A DNA stretch of 64,000 bases from Plazaster borealis (Eukaryota > Echinodermata > Asteroidea > Forcipulatida > Labidiasteridae). The stretch is from assembly GCA_021014325.1 (NCBI GenBank), contig CM037463.1, positions 2,661,001 through 2,725,000 on the forward strand. The letters are read 5' to 3'. The notes beneath the pieces are model-generated. The model had not been told where the DNA came from, did not search any database, and saw nothing but the letters and a program-made list of their open reading frames with translations. Shown here piece after piece: positions 35,273 to 46,578 of the stretch. The translations under genes were made by a program, and so were the position numbers. How positions within the stretch are numbered: position 1 is the stretch's first letter; every line of letters begins with the position of its first letter.

Positions 35273-35652
35273 TTAAAAGGTATCGTACACGTCTGGTAAT
35301 GACTCAAAACAAATATTAGCATAAAAACTTACTTGGTAACAAGCAACGGAGAGCTGTTGATAGTATAAAACATTGTTGGAAACGACTCCCTCTGAAGTAA
35401 CGTAGTTTTTGAGAAAGAGGTAATTTCTCACTAAAATAATAAAAACTTCTTGCAAGAAGTTTTTATTATTCTATCTGAAAGCACACACATTTGTACAACA
35501 AGGGTGTTTTTTCTTTCATCATTTTATTGCAACTTCGATGACCGATTGAGCCCAAATTTTCACAGGCTTGTTATTTTATGCATATGTTGGGATACACCAA
35601 GTGAGAACACTGGTCTTTGACAATTTCCCAAAAACGTGTACGATGCCTTTAC
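35273..35652. mobile_element. Family A TTAA MITE, full length
   Basis: Left end TTAAAAGGTATCG, right end CGATGCCTTTA, with the 30 bp central palindrome intact. The right TTAA has decayed by one base. The internal sequence is nearly identical to the copies at 1084 and 47410, so these insertions are recent relative to the diverged ones. Confidence 0.85.
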
Positions 35653-37224
35653 GGGAGTATGTTCGTTTAATAAGCAAAGACCAAATTATGCTGAGCCGAA
35701 ACAGGTATACAACAAAAATATTGTGTGATGTATAGCTTGCAACAGGTACTATACGCTATTCTCCCGGTAAGCAGATAAGATTTGCCTAATAGTAGTTTTC
35801 GCATGATGCACTGTGAAGCTCACAATTGAGGAGTGGGTTGTGGACAACACGGTCTAACCTACATTATCACTAGGTGTAAATGAACACAATGGACCAGTGA
35901 AAAGACGGCAATCAACGCCTCAATTTGATAGCACACTATTGTCTTCGTATTCACTTTCCTTAGAAATTCCACACGAACCTTGGGCTTGAGTTTCTTTGGA
36001 GACAGTTCATAATTATATAGAGGCATTTCTTTCTTTGCGTTTAATAATATGGTCGCCTTCGTGGGGCCCTCAATGGTGTGATAATAATGGCTACCGGTAT
36101 CAATGACCACTAATTATACAGAATCTACAGGGGAATTTGAAATGTGAATTTTGGAAGAGAATTCGTCCCAGAAGAGCCATTCTTAGCAGCACTTAATGTT
36201 CTGAGTTGTAATGGACATTAATGCTCATTCGAAGCCCTGTAGGAAAGCCTGAATGCCGGGATAGAAATACCTGATGGATACGATGGAGTATTGAGGTAGG
36301 CCTACAGGAAAGACGCTGACAATTGGAAACATCGACGGTGACAGGGGATTGGATGTTAAACTATAAGTTGACGTTAAAGGTATACAGGACTGGACAAATT
36401 TAAAAGGTTGGTTTAGTCACAAAGTCGTTTATCTCGAAACCCAGTGGATCGGAAAACCATTCGGACCTGCCAGACCTTTCCATCACAGGAGCCCAACTAT
36501 TGTCTTTTCATTCGCCGCAACACACCGTTATCAAACACACACAATGACCACTACTTCTCAATAGAAATACACAACTCATTCAACAGTTGTTTAATCAACA
36601 TTGACTGCCAACTGTTTATAATTCAAAGTCTACAAATAATGTTATACTTCAAATTTCTCACGATGGATATGTGCAGTTTTTGGAAAACATATCACTTTTG
36701 GATAATCTGCAAAGTCGCAGTCTATGTGGATGAACCGTCACTCCATTAAAATGCTCAGCCTAATCCAAACGCAATAACTTAATTTAATCAGATGACAATA
36801 CAACACTTCTGTGGAAACTGCTCAATGTGCTTATCTCTTCAAGAAAGTGGACAAATATTAGTTGATCTCATTTTATTTATTTGTTTATTTGTTTACTTAT
36901 CATTTCAACTGGGTGGCCCATTCAGTGGTAACCATTGGTCTCCCATGGGTCCCAGCATGTTAATATCTGTGAAAGGTTATATCTGTGAAATTTGCCTGGT
37001 CACTCACCTTAATTCTTAAACACTTTACCCACATCCCTAGATCACCAGAATTGCATAAAATCGTTTAATGTACTATCAGTTAACCGCGATGTAAAACATG
37101 AAGTTAAAATATTTAAAAAAATAAAACTGACACGGTGTAAAGTTGATGATGGTAGAAACATCCCTCGAAATATTGATGCTAAAATACTGTTCGATGTTAT
37201 CTTTTTAAAGAAATGAGCATGCGC
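35653..37224. other. No recognised gene
   Basis: Single-copy-looking sequence within the window. The frame at 36444-36749 (101 codons) has no motif I recognise. A coding exon here cannot be excluded. Confidence 0.45.
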
Positions 37225-37400
37225 GGACCCAGGATTTTTTGAACCGGGGGTCTTAACAGCGCACACAGGCTTCTCCATTTGTGGCTCAAATAAATTTCAG
37301 GGTTGGGGTCCAGGGGCCTGCCTCACGGCCCTGGTGGGGTCCAGGGGCGAAGCCCCGGTGGGGGGTCCAGGGGGCGAAGCCCCCTGGAGCTCTGAGCTTT
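37225..37400 (+). repeat. GC-rich TE border with tandem GGTCCAGGGGCGAAGCCCC units
   Basis: Two adjacent units of about 27 bp, 37331-37356 and 37357-37385, each an internal hairpin (GGGGC-GAAGCCCC). GTCCAGGGGGC-GAAGCCCCC ends are common in DNA transposons of marine invertebrates; the parent element here is not identified. Confidence 0.55.
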
Positions 37401-37650
37401 TGGCATTTTGGGGTCGAAAAATCAAGCTTCCGTGTGCCTAAATACAGAGGAAAAGAGCACTTCTGATCAATATCAATCGTCTGATTTTACAGGAAAATGT
37501 AACATCAACGAAGGACTCCTAGAAAACGTTAATCCCACGCTGGCTTTTGTATACACGCATAAGGAATGGGCGCCTCCTAGGATCCCTTCACTGTTGACCC
37601 TACACATACTGTGTGGTACAAATAAAAAAAAATTGGGGCCGGTGTCAGAT

Positions 37651-38341
37651 GTGCTTACAAGAGCTACATTGAGGGGCTACTTGTAAGTAGGATCTGTACT
37701 TGTGGGCTTTTCTTACATTGTGGGGTCATGCCCACAATGTTTAAAACAGAAAAGATTAAAGAAAAGGGATCATAGTCACAACCTGTGGAATGCCCACTAT
37801 GTCACTCTCCTAAACATGATTGCAATTGTGTCCGCCATGCAATACTGTCCGCTCCGGACACTTTTGCATATGCAATCGTGTCCGGGGCTATGCAAAACCG
37901 CCCGGCGGGCATGTACATGTACATGCGCGTGAGCGAGCGTGGGCAGCAGGCTGACGGAAGGGCATTTGTGGGGTCCTGACAACAATAGAACAAAGGACAC
38001 CACAAGGTCATTTCAATAGGAACAATGGCTGCCCAGGGTTCTCCACACGCGGTTTTGTCCGGGCGCTGCGCAAAAAACCCCGCGCTATCATGAGAGATAT
38101 TATTATTGTACATTGTCCATCAGGGGCCCGAGGTTGACAATTATCAGGGCGTTTAATTTACTGCAAGGACGGCCCTGTTTAGGAGAGTGACATAGTGGGC
38201 ATTCCACAGGTTGTGACTATGATCCCTTTTCTTTAATCTTTTCTGTTTTAAACATTGTGGGCATGAGCCCACAACACGAGAAAAGCCCACAAGTACAGAT
38301 CCTACTTACAAGTAGCCCCTCAATGTAGCTCTTGTAAGCAC
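37651..38341. mobile_element. 691 bp element with 166 bp, 97% identical inverted arms
   Basis: Left arm 37651-37816, right arm 38176-38341, spacer 359 bp. I counted 5 mismatches in 166, four of them in one TACA/CGTG patch. The spacer contains CpG-rich GTGTCCG and TGCATATGCAA words, and a 70 bp piece of it recurs inverted just outside the right arm (38342-38410). Open frames on both strands inside are short and I recognise none. Confidence 0.85.
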
Positions 38342-38589
38342 GGTTTTGCACGGGGGCGGACAGATCGCATATGCAAATGTGTCCGGGCGGACACAATTGC
38401 ATTATGCAGCGAACGTGTTCAATTTGCGTCCGTTGCATGGGCGGAAGCACCGACGAAGAAACTTCAAGATTCCGTAAGCAAATGTATTCAAATGGCCACT
38501 TTGTCAATGTGATCAGATTAAATGGCCTACAGACTGCAGTACTATTCCCTCAGAACATATGAACAAGCCAATTTATCATCCGGACAACA

Positions 38590-38670
38590 TTTTTTTAGGG
38601 GGGCCCGGCCCCCCTCATATTTTCAGCATGTTTTCAGAGGGGGCCAGTTGCCCCCCCCCCGGTTCCTACG
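38590..38670 (+). repeat. Short GC-rich hairpin TE remnant
   Basis: GGGGGGCCCGGCCCCCC is a 17 bp palindrome; GGGGGCCAGTTGCCCCC follows, then GGTTCCTACGTGCCTG. This looks like the border of a decayed DNA transposon. Confidence 0.5.
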
Positions 38671-38677
38671 TGCCTGC

Positions 38678-38794
38678 TATGTTCCGACACCCCTATATTC
38701 CGACACCCCTCTGTTCCGATAACCCCGCGTGATCTGCACGCTAGGCAGGGTTAGGGTTAGGATTAGGAAAATACATTAGGGGTGTCGGAACATA
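38678..38794. repeat. 117 bp element with perfect 17 bp inverted ends and telomere-like words
   Basis: TATGTTCCGACACCCCT (38678-38694) is exactly complementary to 38778-38794. An extra direct copy of ATTCCGACACCCCT lies at 38696-38710, and GGGTTAGGGTTAGG lies in the middle. Confidence 0.75.
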
Positions 38795-39077
38795 GGTGTT
38801 CAACCAGTTTAGGCTATATCGTTTTTTTAATATAATATTGACACATGTATGTTGTTTTTGAATAATTGTTATCATTGGTTTTTTTGTACCGCGCCATGAC
38901 TTGACGGATACCGGCGCGTAATAAAGATTTTTTTCGTTGTCTTCTTCTTATTATTATTAAATATTAAACATGTAAAACAGTGCGGGGACAAACGAAATCT
39001 TAACGATTAAAGCAAGACCAAAAATAAACATAAAATATTATGCTGTTTTCCCTTTAACCTGTTTTTTTTTTCTTCTT

Positions 39078-39451
39078 TTAAAGGGACTGAACACGTTTGG
39101 AAATTGTCAAATACCAGTGTTCTCACTTGGTGTATCCCAACATATGCATAAAATAACAAGCCTATGAAAATTTGGGCTCAATTGGTCATCGAAGTTGCAA
39201 TAAAATGATGAAAGAAAAAACACCCTTGTTGTACAAATTTGTGTGCTTTCAGACAGGAATAAAAACTTCTTGCAAGAAGTTTTTATGATTTTAGTGAGAA
39301 ATTACCTCTTTCTCAAAAACTGCGTTACTTCAGAGGGAGTCGTTTCCTACAATGTTTTATACTATCAACAGCTCTCCGTTGCTTGTTACCAAGTAAGTTG
39401 TTATGCTAATATTTGTTTTGAGTCATTACCAAACGTGTCCGATACCTTTAA
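39078..39451. mobile_element. Family A TTAA MITE, full length, reverse orientation
   Basis: 374 bp from TTAAAGGGACTGAACACG to CGATACCTTTAA with TTAA at both ends and the usual central palindrome. An open frame inside it is an accident of the repeat. Confidence 0.85.
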
Positions 39452-39659
39452 ATGTAAATATTTTGTTTCTCAAACTGCACTTCAGTTGCATGTGTTTATG
39501 GCCATACGTCTCTGTGAGAAAAATACCCAAAATAAACGCGCGGTAAGTGAACGAGACATGGACTCCACACGTTTGTCTTTGTTCAACTTGGACCCCACAA
39601 AGGAATCCTTTAGAAAAGGGAACAATAACAGTAGCAGGGCCCAACAAACCCGACCCGTA

Positions 39660-40060
39660 AGGGTGTTTTAACGCTACATACGAAGTGTGGACCTGGGAAC
39701 AAACGAGGTCCACATAATAATTTATATAGGGACTTGAAACACTATGTGGACTTACACACGTCCACATAGTGTTTCTTACAGTGTTGAAGATTTTTCCTGA
39801 AGTGTACGTGTACAGAACAAAGGAATGCCCACAGAGTAAATGCAACACGGATGTGTGTGTGTGCGGGTAGGTATATACATTCAAACCGGAGACCTACAAT
39901 TATAACAAAAGATAGGGTCCCCGGTTGAGAAAGGTCTCCAGTTGGAGAGCGTGTAAAAAACCAATGGGAGCTGTTGCCAAAAAGCTATAAGTATAAACAA
40001 TAGGGGGTCTCAATTGCAGGTGTTTACACACTTGTGTGTGTGTGTGTGTTGGGGGGGGGG
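39660..40060. repeat. Array of short hairpin modules, copy 2 (partly in inverted module order)
   Basis: Contains GTGGACCTGGGAACAAACGA, the 16 bp perfect hairpin at 39736-39775, CAAACCGGAGACCT, ATAGGGTCCCCGGTTGAGAA and a GT microsatellite (40033-40050). Many modules match 56640-57010 in sequence. Confidence 0.7.
39736..39775. repeat. Perfect 16 bp-arm hairpin
   Basis: GAAACACTATGTGGAC, an 8 nt loop TTACACAC, then the exact complement. A second copy with one arm mismatch lies at 56880-56917. Confidence 0.9.
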
Positions 40061-40432
40061 ATAGACAAAAATAAGAGGGAAAGTAAAGTCGGTGAGATGA
40101 GAAGAACCCAAGAAGAAACACAAAGAATCGACATCATGTTCTTTTTACCTTTACCTGGACTGGTTTTTTAAAATGTATTTACTTTTTGTCATTTATCAAC
40201 ATAATACATAAATCGTGAATACACAATATTATCACCATCTAAATATTACCAATGTTTTAAAAATCATTCCCAAGACTAATGTTTAATTAACAATCGTTAT
40301 CGAAAAAACACAAATTGATTTTGTTCAACAGTAATATTTTACACACCGAAATCATTAATATAATACTGCCATTTGATGAATATGGAATACGTCTGACTTA
40401 TGTCCTTCACGGCCCGGTTCGTTTAAAGGAGC

Positions 40433-40625
40433 TATGTCGTCAGGATCAGCCTGTGGATGTACATGGCCGGAAAGAGAAACTCTCACCTACAGTACTGTTA
40501 CAGCACGCGCGCGCACTCCCTCCGTATCTATTGAGGGCGCGCGCGCTTGTAGTAACTGGCCGAGAGTTATTAATCCCATGTACAGCCACAGGCCTGCTTT
40601 GATCATGACGATAGTGCCCCTTTAA
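40433..40625. mobile_element. Family C TTAA MITE, 193 bp, hairpin-forming, CpG-rich centre
   Basis: TTAAAGGAGCTATGTCGTCA at the left pairs with the inverted right end TTAAAGGGGCACTATCGTCA. Inner blocks GCCTGTGG-TGTACATGG also pair, and the centre carries two alternating CG/GC tracts (about 40505 and 40538) that pair with each other. Nearly the whole element can fold on itself. Confidence 0.8.
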
Positions 40626-43600
40626 CAACAACCCTCAGAGATGGTTCAAATTGAGCAGAACCATTGATTAAGATCATATATTAATATCATAATTTGTCAA
40701 CTGCCACAATAAACCTGTCCAAAGACTAACAATAACAATCATACCGTTTGCAACATCCATGTCAAGTAAACCACTTAACATGACCACATGTTGATATTGC
40801 TGTCTGCTTTAGCAATTTCACAATGTGTGAACATTTGAATTTCCACTGAAGATGCAAACGGTTGAATAATGATCAAAGGTGCATTAATAATGACAGATTA
40901 AACATGGATTCATAATGGACAAACTGTTCATCGTCAAATGTTAGAGAATAGTTGACCACCGTCCCGATGTGGTCGTAGATTAAACCAAAGACCGTGCAAG
41001 TCTCGCTCGAACCCGCGTCCCTCCTTACATTATAGGTCTAGCTTTATCTTTTGAAGGAAAGAAACCCACGCACTTTCACGGGTCTCAATATTTGAATACC
41101 GCGAGACTTGCATCGAAATCAAACAGGATGTCTACAATAGTCAGGCAACATCAAGATTTTCCTTGAACGATGTGTCATTTTGAAGACAGAAAGTTTGGCA
41201 TGTATGATTCTTCAAAACATCCTTGGTCCACTGAATACAAAGGTTTACAAATCTTACCTGAAACGGACCCAAAGTTTTGTTTAAAAAAGAAAATCAGATC
41301 AGCTATACACAAAAAACGAGTTTATTTATATAATGATCTCGCCGTATGACCGATAGCAGACGTAAAGGTAGTAAACACGTTCAACCCTACTAAGTTATAA
41401 GCCTAATTTAAACCGTTTAAATCTAGAGTATTTAAAGACCAATGTATATTAAAAGAGACCTACACATTTTACGATAACCCGGAAGTGAAAACGATCCAAT
41501 CTAACTTTTTTTATTTTATAGTAATTGATAAGTTTTCTTACAAAACAGATAAAGTATCCATGAAATTGTCACTACGAAAGTGACTGAGCGAAGCTAAACA
41601 TCACTGGGTAATAACTGTATACAAAGTAAGGGTTCAGACAGTGCAATCTACATGGTTTTGTCTATAATTGTTAATAGCAAACTATACACAGGTTTATTTT
41701 ATACAAAGGGTCTACAATACAGTTAACACTGCGTATAAAAAAATGGCCTATTCTGGCCTGTATCTGGCATGGTAAGCCGGTTCAAACCAGTTCAAACCAG
41801 CTTGAGCCACTTTGGACACGTCAACCTAGCCATTAATCGGTTTATTTGTTACGTCGTGTTGGCCTAAACCGAAGAAAACCACGTACATTTTTTATTCACA
41901 TCTCTTTTTTTTGTTTTGTTTTGTTTTAGCACCACAATGAACGACTCTAGTTTTACCAAGTTGCGAGCAAGCCATTTCTATTCTCTTCTAGACCATACCT
42001 AGGCTACACTTTGTCCTGTCAATACATTTGTATAGTAAAAGATAACATTTGATGCTCATAAATTAACTTTTTTTTTATACAATGGCTACAAAAAAAGTAG
42101 TGGATGGTTTCTAGCCCCCACCCCAACATAATTTACAATGTGCTTGAGAGCGGAGATTATCAATTGCCCCCAGCCTGGCCTCTCCAATCATATAAAAACA
42201 GCCCAAATATCACCTGTGAAATTCCGAAACAAGAATCATATTGTTGAATAGCAGTTTTCACCATTGTTTTTCCCGAATGCGACGTTTTGTTGAACGGTTT
42301 GTGTCCTTGTAAAACGATCACACTCTACACTGAATTGTTGTATCCACAAAAACAAGCAGAATCCACATTTTGAAAATTTGTCCGTGTCACAAATCGGTTT
42401 CGCACATCGCTATCCACTGGGAAATTCATTGTGACACAATAGACATGACATTCATGGTTTCAATATTCAAAGCCGGATAGCATTGAAAACATATAATGAA
42501 ATGTATATCAATGTCGTCGAGAATTTTCACAGATATTTATGTATTTTGTCAAATGCAGACGAGTGTTTTGTTTTGCTTTCTTAAACAAGGTTTAAACTAA
42601 AAAGATACATAATACCTTTCATAATACATTACATGTTTTTGTACAAACGTATAAAAAGAAGGGTTTTTTTTCTTCAAAAAAAGTAACAAAACGTGGTTTG
42701 TAAGAGGTGTCTTTTGGCGTTTTTGTTTTTGTTAATGTTCCGTTACAAACTATTGGCGAAAAGGGTGGCAAATGTTTCAGTCATGTTACATCATTTGCGA
42801 GAGGCGGGGAAAGATAAAACAAACGTCTTAAAACAAACGTCTGAGAAGTGGTGTCTATAGAACACAGATGGGAAAAAGAACATGAAACGGAAAGAATTTC
42901 CTTGAAAATAAACAGCCAACTCGATAATTTCATTCGTTCGAAACGATATTTTCCTGAATATAAAGAGGAATCCATCTACAAAGATATTAGCCCTCATATT
43001 ATGATGATCAATGTTATAATTATAATATGTCAAGGTCTATATATGACGCTTGGAACATACAAACACAAAAACCCAATAACAGCATTATTAAGAAACCATC
43101 CGAAATAATCATTACGAATAATTGCAACTTCCCAACACCAGAAAACATAAAAAAGTCTGGTCAGTGTAGGTCTTACACCTTGACTTCACATATTACCACT
43201 TAAATCCGTTTTAGTCACACGAACGCAATTTTCTTATAGTATTTACATTATCATTAATTATACACATATATTACAATTTCACCTTCATTAAAAATTGACA
43301 CAGAAATTAAACATTTTAAAATTATAGAAAGAAAACATTATTTGCAGCCTTTTAAATTATAATGTTTTCTCGTTTAAAAAATAAAATAGTTCATGACTAT
43401 TCTGGACACAGCGTCCCTGACAGTCTCTACTGTTGCACACAATTACTCTCCCAACTAGTTGATTGTCATGATTTATTGTCTAAGATGGCAACACTGCGTG
43501 TGGATAAAAGGTTTCAGGGGTAAAGGGCAGCTTTAATTAAAAGCACGTTGAGTTATTGATGTATGAATACCGAAAGAACCTCATCCTATTGCTAAACTAG

Positions 43601-46485
43601 AATCTAACACTTGGAATCAACGAGTCCTTCGTATCTAAACGGAGCACATCCATAATTACTGCAGTGGGACAAAGCGTTAAGGTCGCTCATCAAAAATACT
43701 CCATGGAGAATTTAACATACCTTAGTACTGATGACGTCACGGGTTGTTCACCACTTTGCATAAGAATGGGAAACCATTGTGTCTCTGCTCAACTGTCGGA
43801 AATGCACGACCCAGTTACAGCACTTAAGCAATGCGGTAGACAAACCGTGACGTCATCAGTACAGGGGTCTATTTTGAAGTGAAAGTGAAAATAACAACAA
43901 CAACATCACCAAAACAATGTTTGGGCACCCTGTTTTTCAAAGGTTGTCAAAGCAAAGCGTTACAACTTGAAAGCTAGACAACTCTGGTTCGTTTTTCAAA
44001 AGTCTACAAGAACAAATCGAAGATGCCCCTCTTGTTTTGATTTGGGCACACAGCTATTTTTAACATCAAAACCCACGCTTTTGCGACGCCTTTAAAAAAA
44101 CATTTAGCTGGGATGGGTGGGTGGGTGGGTGCTATACTTAACTACACATACTAGTGTGAATAATGCTAACATGTTTTTAAGTTGCATGTACATCAATGAC
44201 GGGTGGGATGCATGTTTTAAATTTCATTTTTTTAGACTGAACAAATTTAGTAATGGTCACAATATCCCACTCGACGAGATACCCTTTTCTGACATAGGCG
44301 TTTAAGACGCAGAGCATGTGATGCAACATGTTAGTGTTGTATTAAGAGCAGGTGAAATTATGCATTGGTCCCTAAAGCTAATAGAAAATACTACGTGAAA
44401 TCATACAGATGGTGAAAGGTTTGTGCCACCAACGTTCAATGTTGGTCAATGTTGTAACCTTCAGAGAGTTGTACTCTTTCTGGGATAATTTCGTTCTAAT
44501 GGAAGGATATCGTACGTCCTTGTCTCACACGGAAACCAATTCGACGTTTCGAGTCTAGTGTCGTCAGTCGTTTATCCATAATAAATTATGTACTAATACA
44601 CACATTAATTTATTTTTTTTCCCGTTTAAACATGCCTGAAAAAAACATCAGGATACTTGTTTAGGAAATTTGTATTAATTATTATTTTTATTATTATTTT
44701 TTCCAAATGTATTAATTTTGAAAGTACAGCCATGGAGTTAGAAAGAGCGTTTTATTTACAGCTTATTTACCAATATTGTGTCTTAATAAAGTCAACTTTC
44801 ACTGTAGAGGTCAAAGGTGACAACACTTGTTACATTTTCCAACAAAATCACCGATGATGACGTTGAAAGTCTGACCGATTACATAAATCACATTTAATAT
44901 AATTTCATGCAATAAAAATCCCACTGCCAAGTCTCGTTAAATATGACTATTATTCACAACACAGTCCTTGAGAAAAAATTCAAAATTCCAAATATCCATC
45001 CTTCATTTTTTTTTCCAGGAATAGTTATTCAGCCTTCCTTTGTAAATTCAGGAAAACAAAGCATCCCCGACATTGGGACCGAAAAGAAAACAACAGACTG
45101 TGACCTCAATTTACCTATAATATTGTACTGATGAAGATATTGTCAGCTTTTGAATTCTCATTTGTTTGTTTCTTTTTACGATGCTGAAATGTTATTTACC
45201 GGCAACATGAAAACATTAAAACTATACTACATTCCACCAAGTTAACAACAAACGTCTGTATTTATGTCAAACTTGACTTGTGTGTCGCTGTACAAGATAC
45301 ATCGTCTCCAGTAATGACGTCAGTCAGTCAGTCAAAACAGCCTCGTTCCCAAGAGGTTGTGTCAAAATGAATGATCGGATAGAAGCACAGATCGGGCTTC
45401 GCTCACACTGAAGATAGTTTTTGTGTATGTGTGATGAATATCGGTTTGAAACCCTTGGGCAACAGTGCGTATCTAGATTACTATCTGCAAAACTGTCATG
45501 CTACTGTCACCCTTAATTCTTTGCATACCACAGGGCTAGAAACATTTATCTGTGCTTCATATCGAGTCAGTGTTACAACATTGTAGTCTGTCGTCGGTGC
45601 ATACAAGTCTGACTATAGTAACGTTTGTCCACATTGGCTCAAATAGAACCTGACCAATGAACAGCCATCTTGCCCCATTGTCCATTTAACTCAATATGAC
45701 CAAATCGAGGCTGGAAGTGAAATAGTTTGGACCCACATTACGGATGAATACGCTCACAATCATTGTATATAAAGGACACCTACAGCAGATGATCACATCA
45801 TAAAACATTGACTTTCCAAAATAGTTTTTGTTTTTTGTTTTTTGTTTTTATGATATAAAAAATGAGTCACGTCCGTCTATGAGTCACGTTAGTTGTCTAT
45901 GTTGGTTTCCAGATGCACGTTGGCATTGACGGTTTGTGAGTCTTTTGGTGCTTTTGTCTTCTAGTATGAGACGCATTATGGCAGATGTGTCCGTCGTCGA
46001 TAGTCACTTGGTTCGTCAGCTGGAATATTTGGTTGCGTTTGTCACTCTGGTTACCGTCCTCTGTCCACGTCCTCACGAACAGGGGTTTCACCGCAGTCTG
46101 TGGTCAGTAAAGAGTCAAGAGTTAGTTCCAGAAGTTGTAGTCTAGTCGAACGTCTATCTGTGTTAAACAATAATGTGATAGTCTATTTAATCATAGTCAC
46201 TGTCTGAGTCAGAAAAGCAACATGGGCGTGTCTATCGCCGAACACACGCCTGTCGTCATGAATATTCATTAATAGCTCCGTGAAGGTCACTGTCACAGTC
46301 TGCAGGTCAACACTTTGTCCGTCACGTCATCGTAAGTCTTTTGAGATGTATCTATATATAATGTAATATATATATACATGTACATATATTTGTTAAATGC
46401 AAATCTCAAAGGAAGGCATGTATTTATTTGGAATTTTCTTCTTCTAAGACATTTATACACAGGCCCTAAGACGGTCTTCCAAAGA
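40626..46485 (-). other. Repeat-poor flank downstream of the cyclase stop; possible long 3' UTR
   Basis: Nearly 6 kb with AT-rich composition and almost no dispersed repeats except one short MITE at 43723-43865. Several minus-strand AATAAA signals are present (for example near 44751 and 41691), so the polyadenylation site cannot be chosen by eye. No exon of another gene was recognised on either strand. A long 3' UTR, regulatory DNA, or both is an inference from the low repeat load and position. Confidence 0.35.
43723..43865. mobile_element. Family K short MITE with TGACGTCA ends
   Basis: GTACTGATGACGTCACGG at the left and its inverted copy CCGTGACGTCATCAGTAC at the right, about 140 bp. Each end contains the 8 bp palindrome TGACGTCA, the classic CREB/ATF site. 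A second copy lies at 51600-51747 in reverse orientation. Confidence 0.75.
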
Positions 46486-46578
46486 CTACACGGAAATTTC
46501 CTGATATTTAAAATCGCATAATCCGTTCTTGTCTTTCAGCTCTCCTTTCAGCCAATACGTCGTCTGTTTACCCTTCCC
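46486..46578 (-). CDS. Guanylate cyclase last coding exon
   Basis: 93 nt including the TAG stop. The acceptor is CTGTTTCCAG, entered in phase 0. It encodes [19 protein letters not shown] and an 11-residue unconserved tail ending QEISV. The GKGK-TYWL motif closes the cyclase domain. The tail is short and shows no PDZ-type or lipid-modification motif that I recognise. Confidence 0.93.
   Translation of the reverse strand, partial: GKGKQTTYWLKGELKDKNGLCDFKYQEISV

Noticed and set aside
37785..38113. ORFs in the spacer of the 37651-38341 element as a transposase
   Set aside because: Frames are short, overlap on both strands and show no transposase motif.
39243..39671. 142-codon open frame as a gene
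   Set aside because: The first half lies in a family A MITE and the second in the hairpin-module repeat; similar peptides recur in other MITE copies (1110-1340, 35273-35455, 47436-47666).
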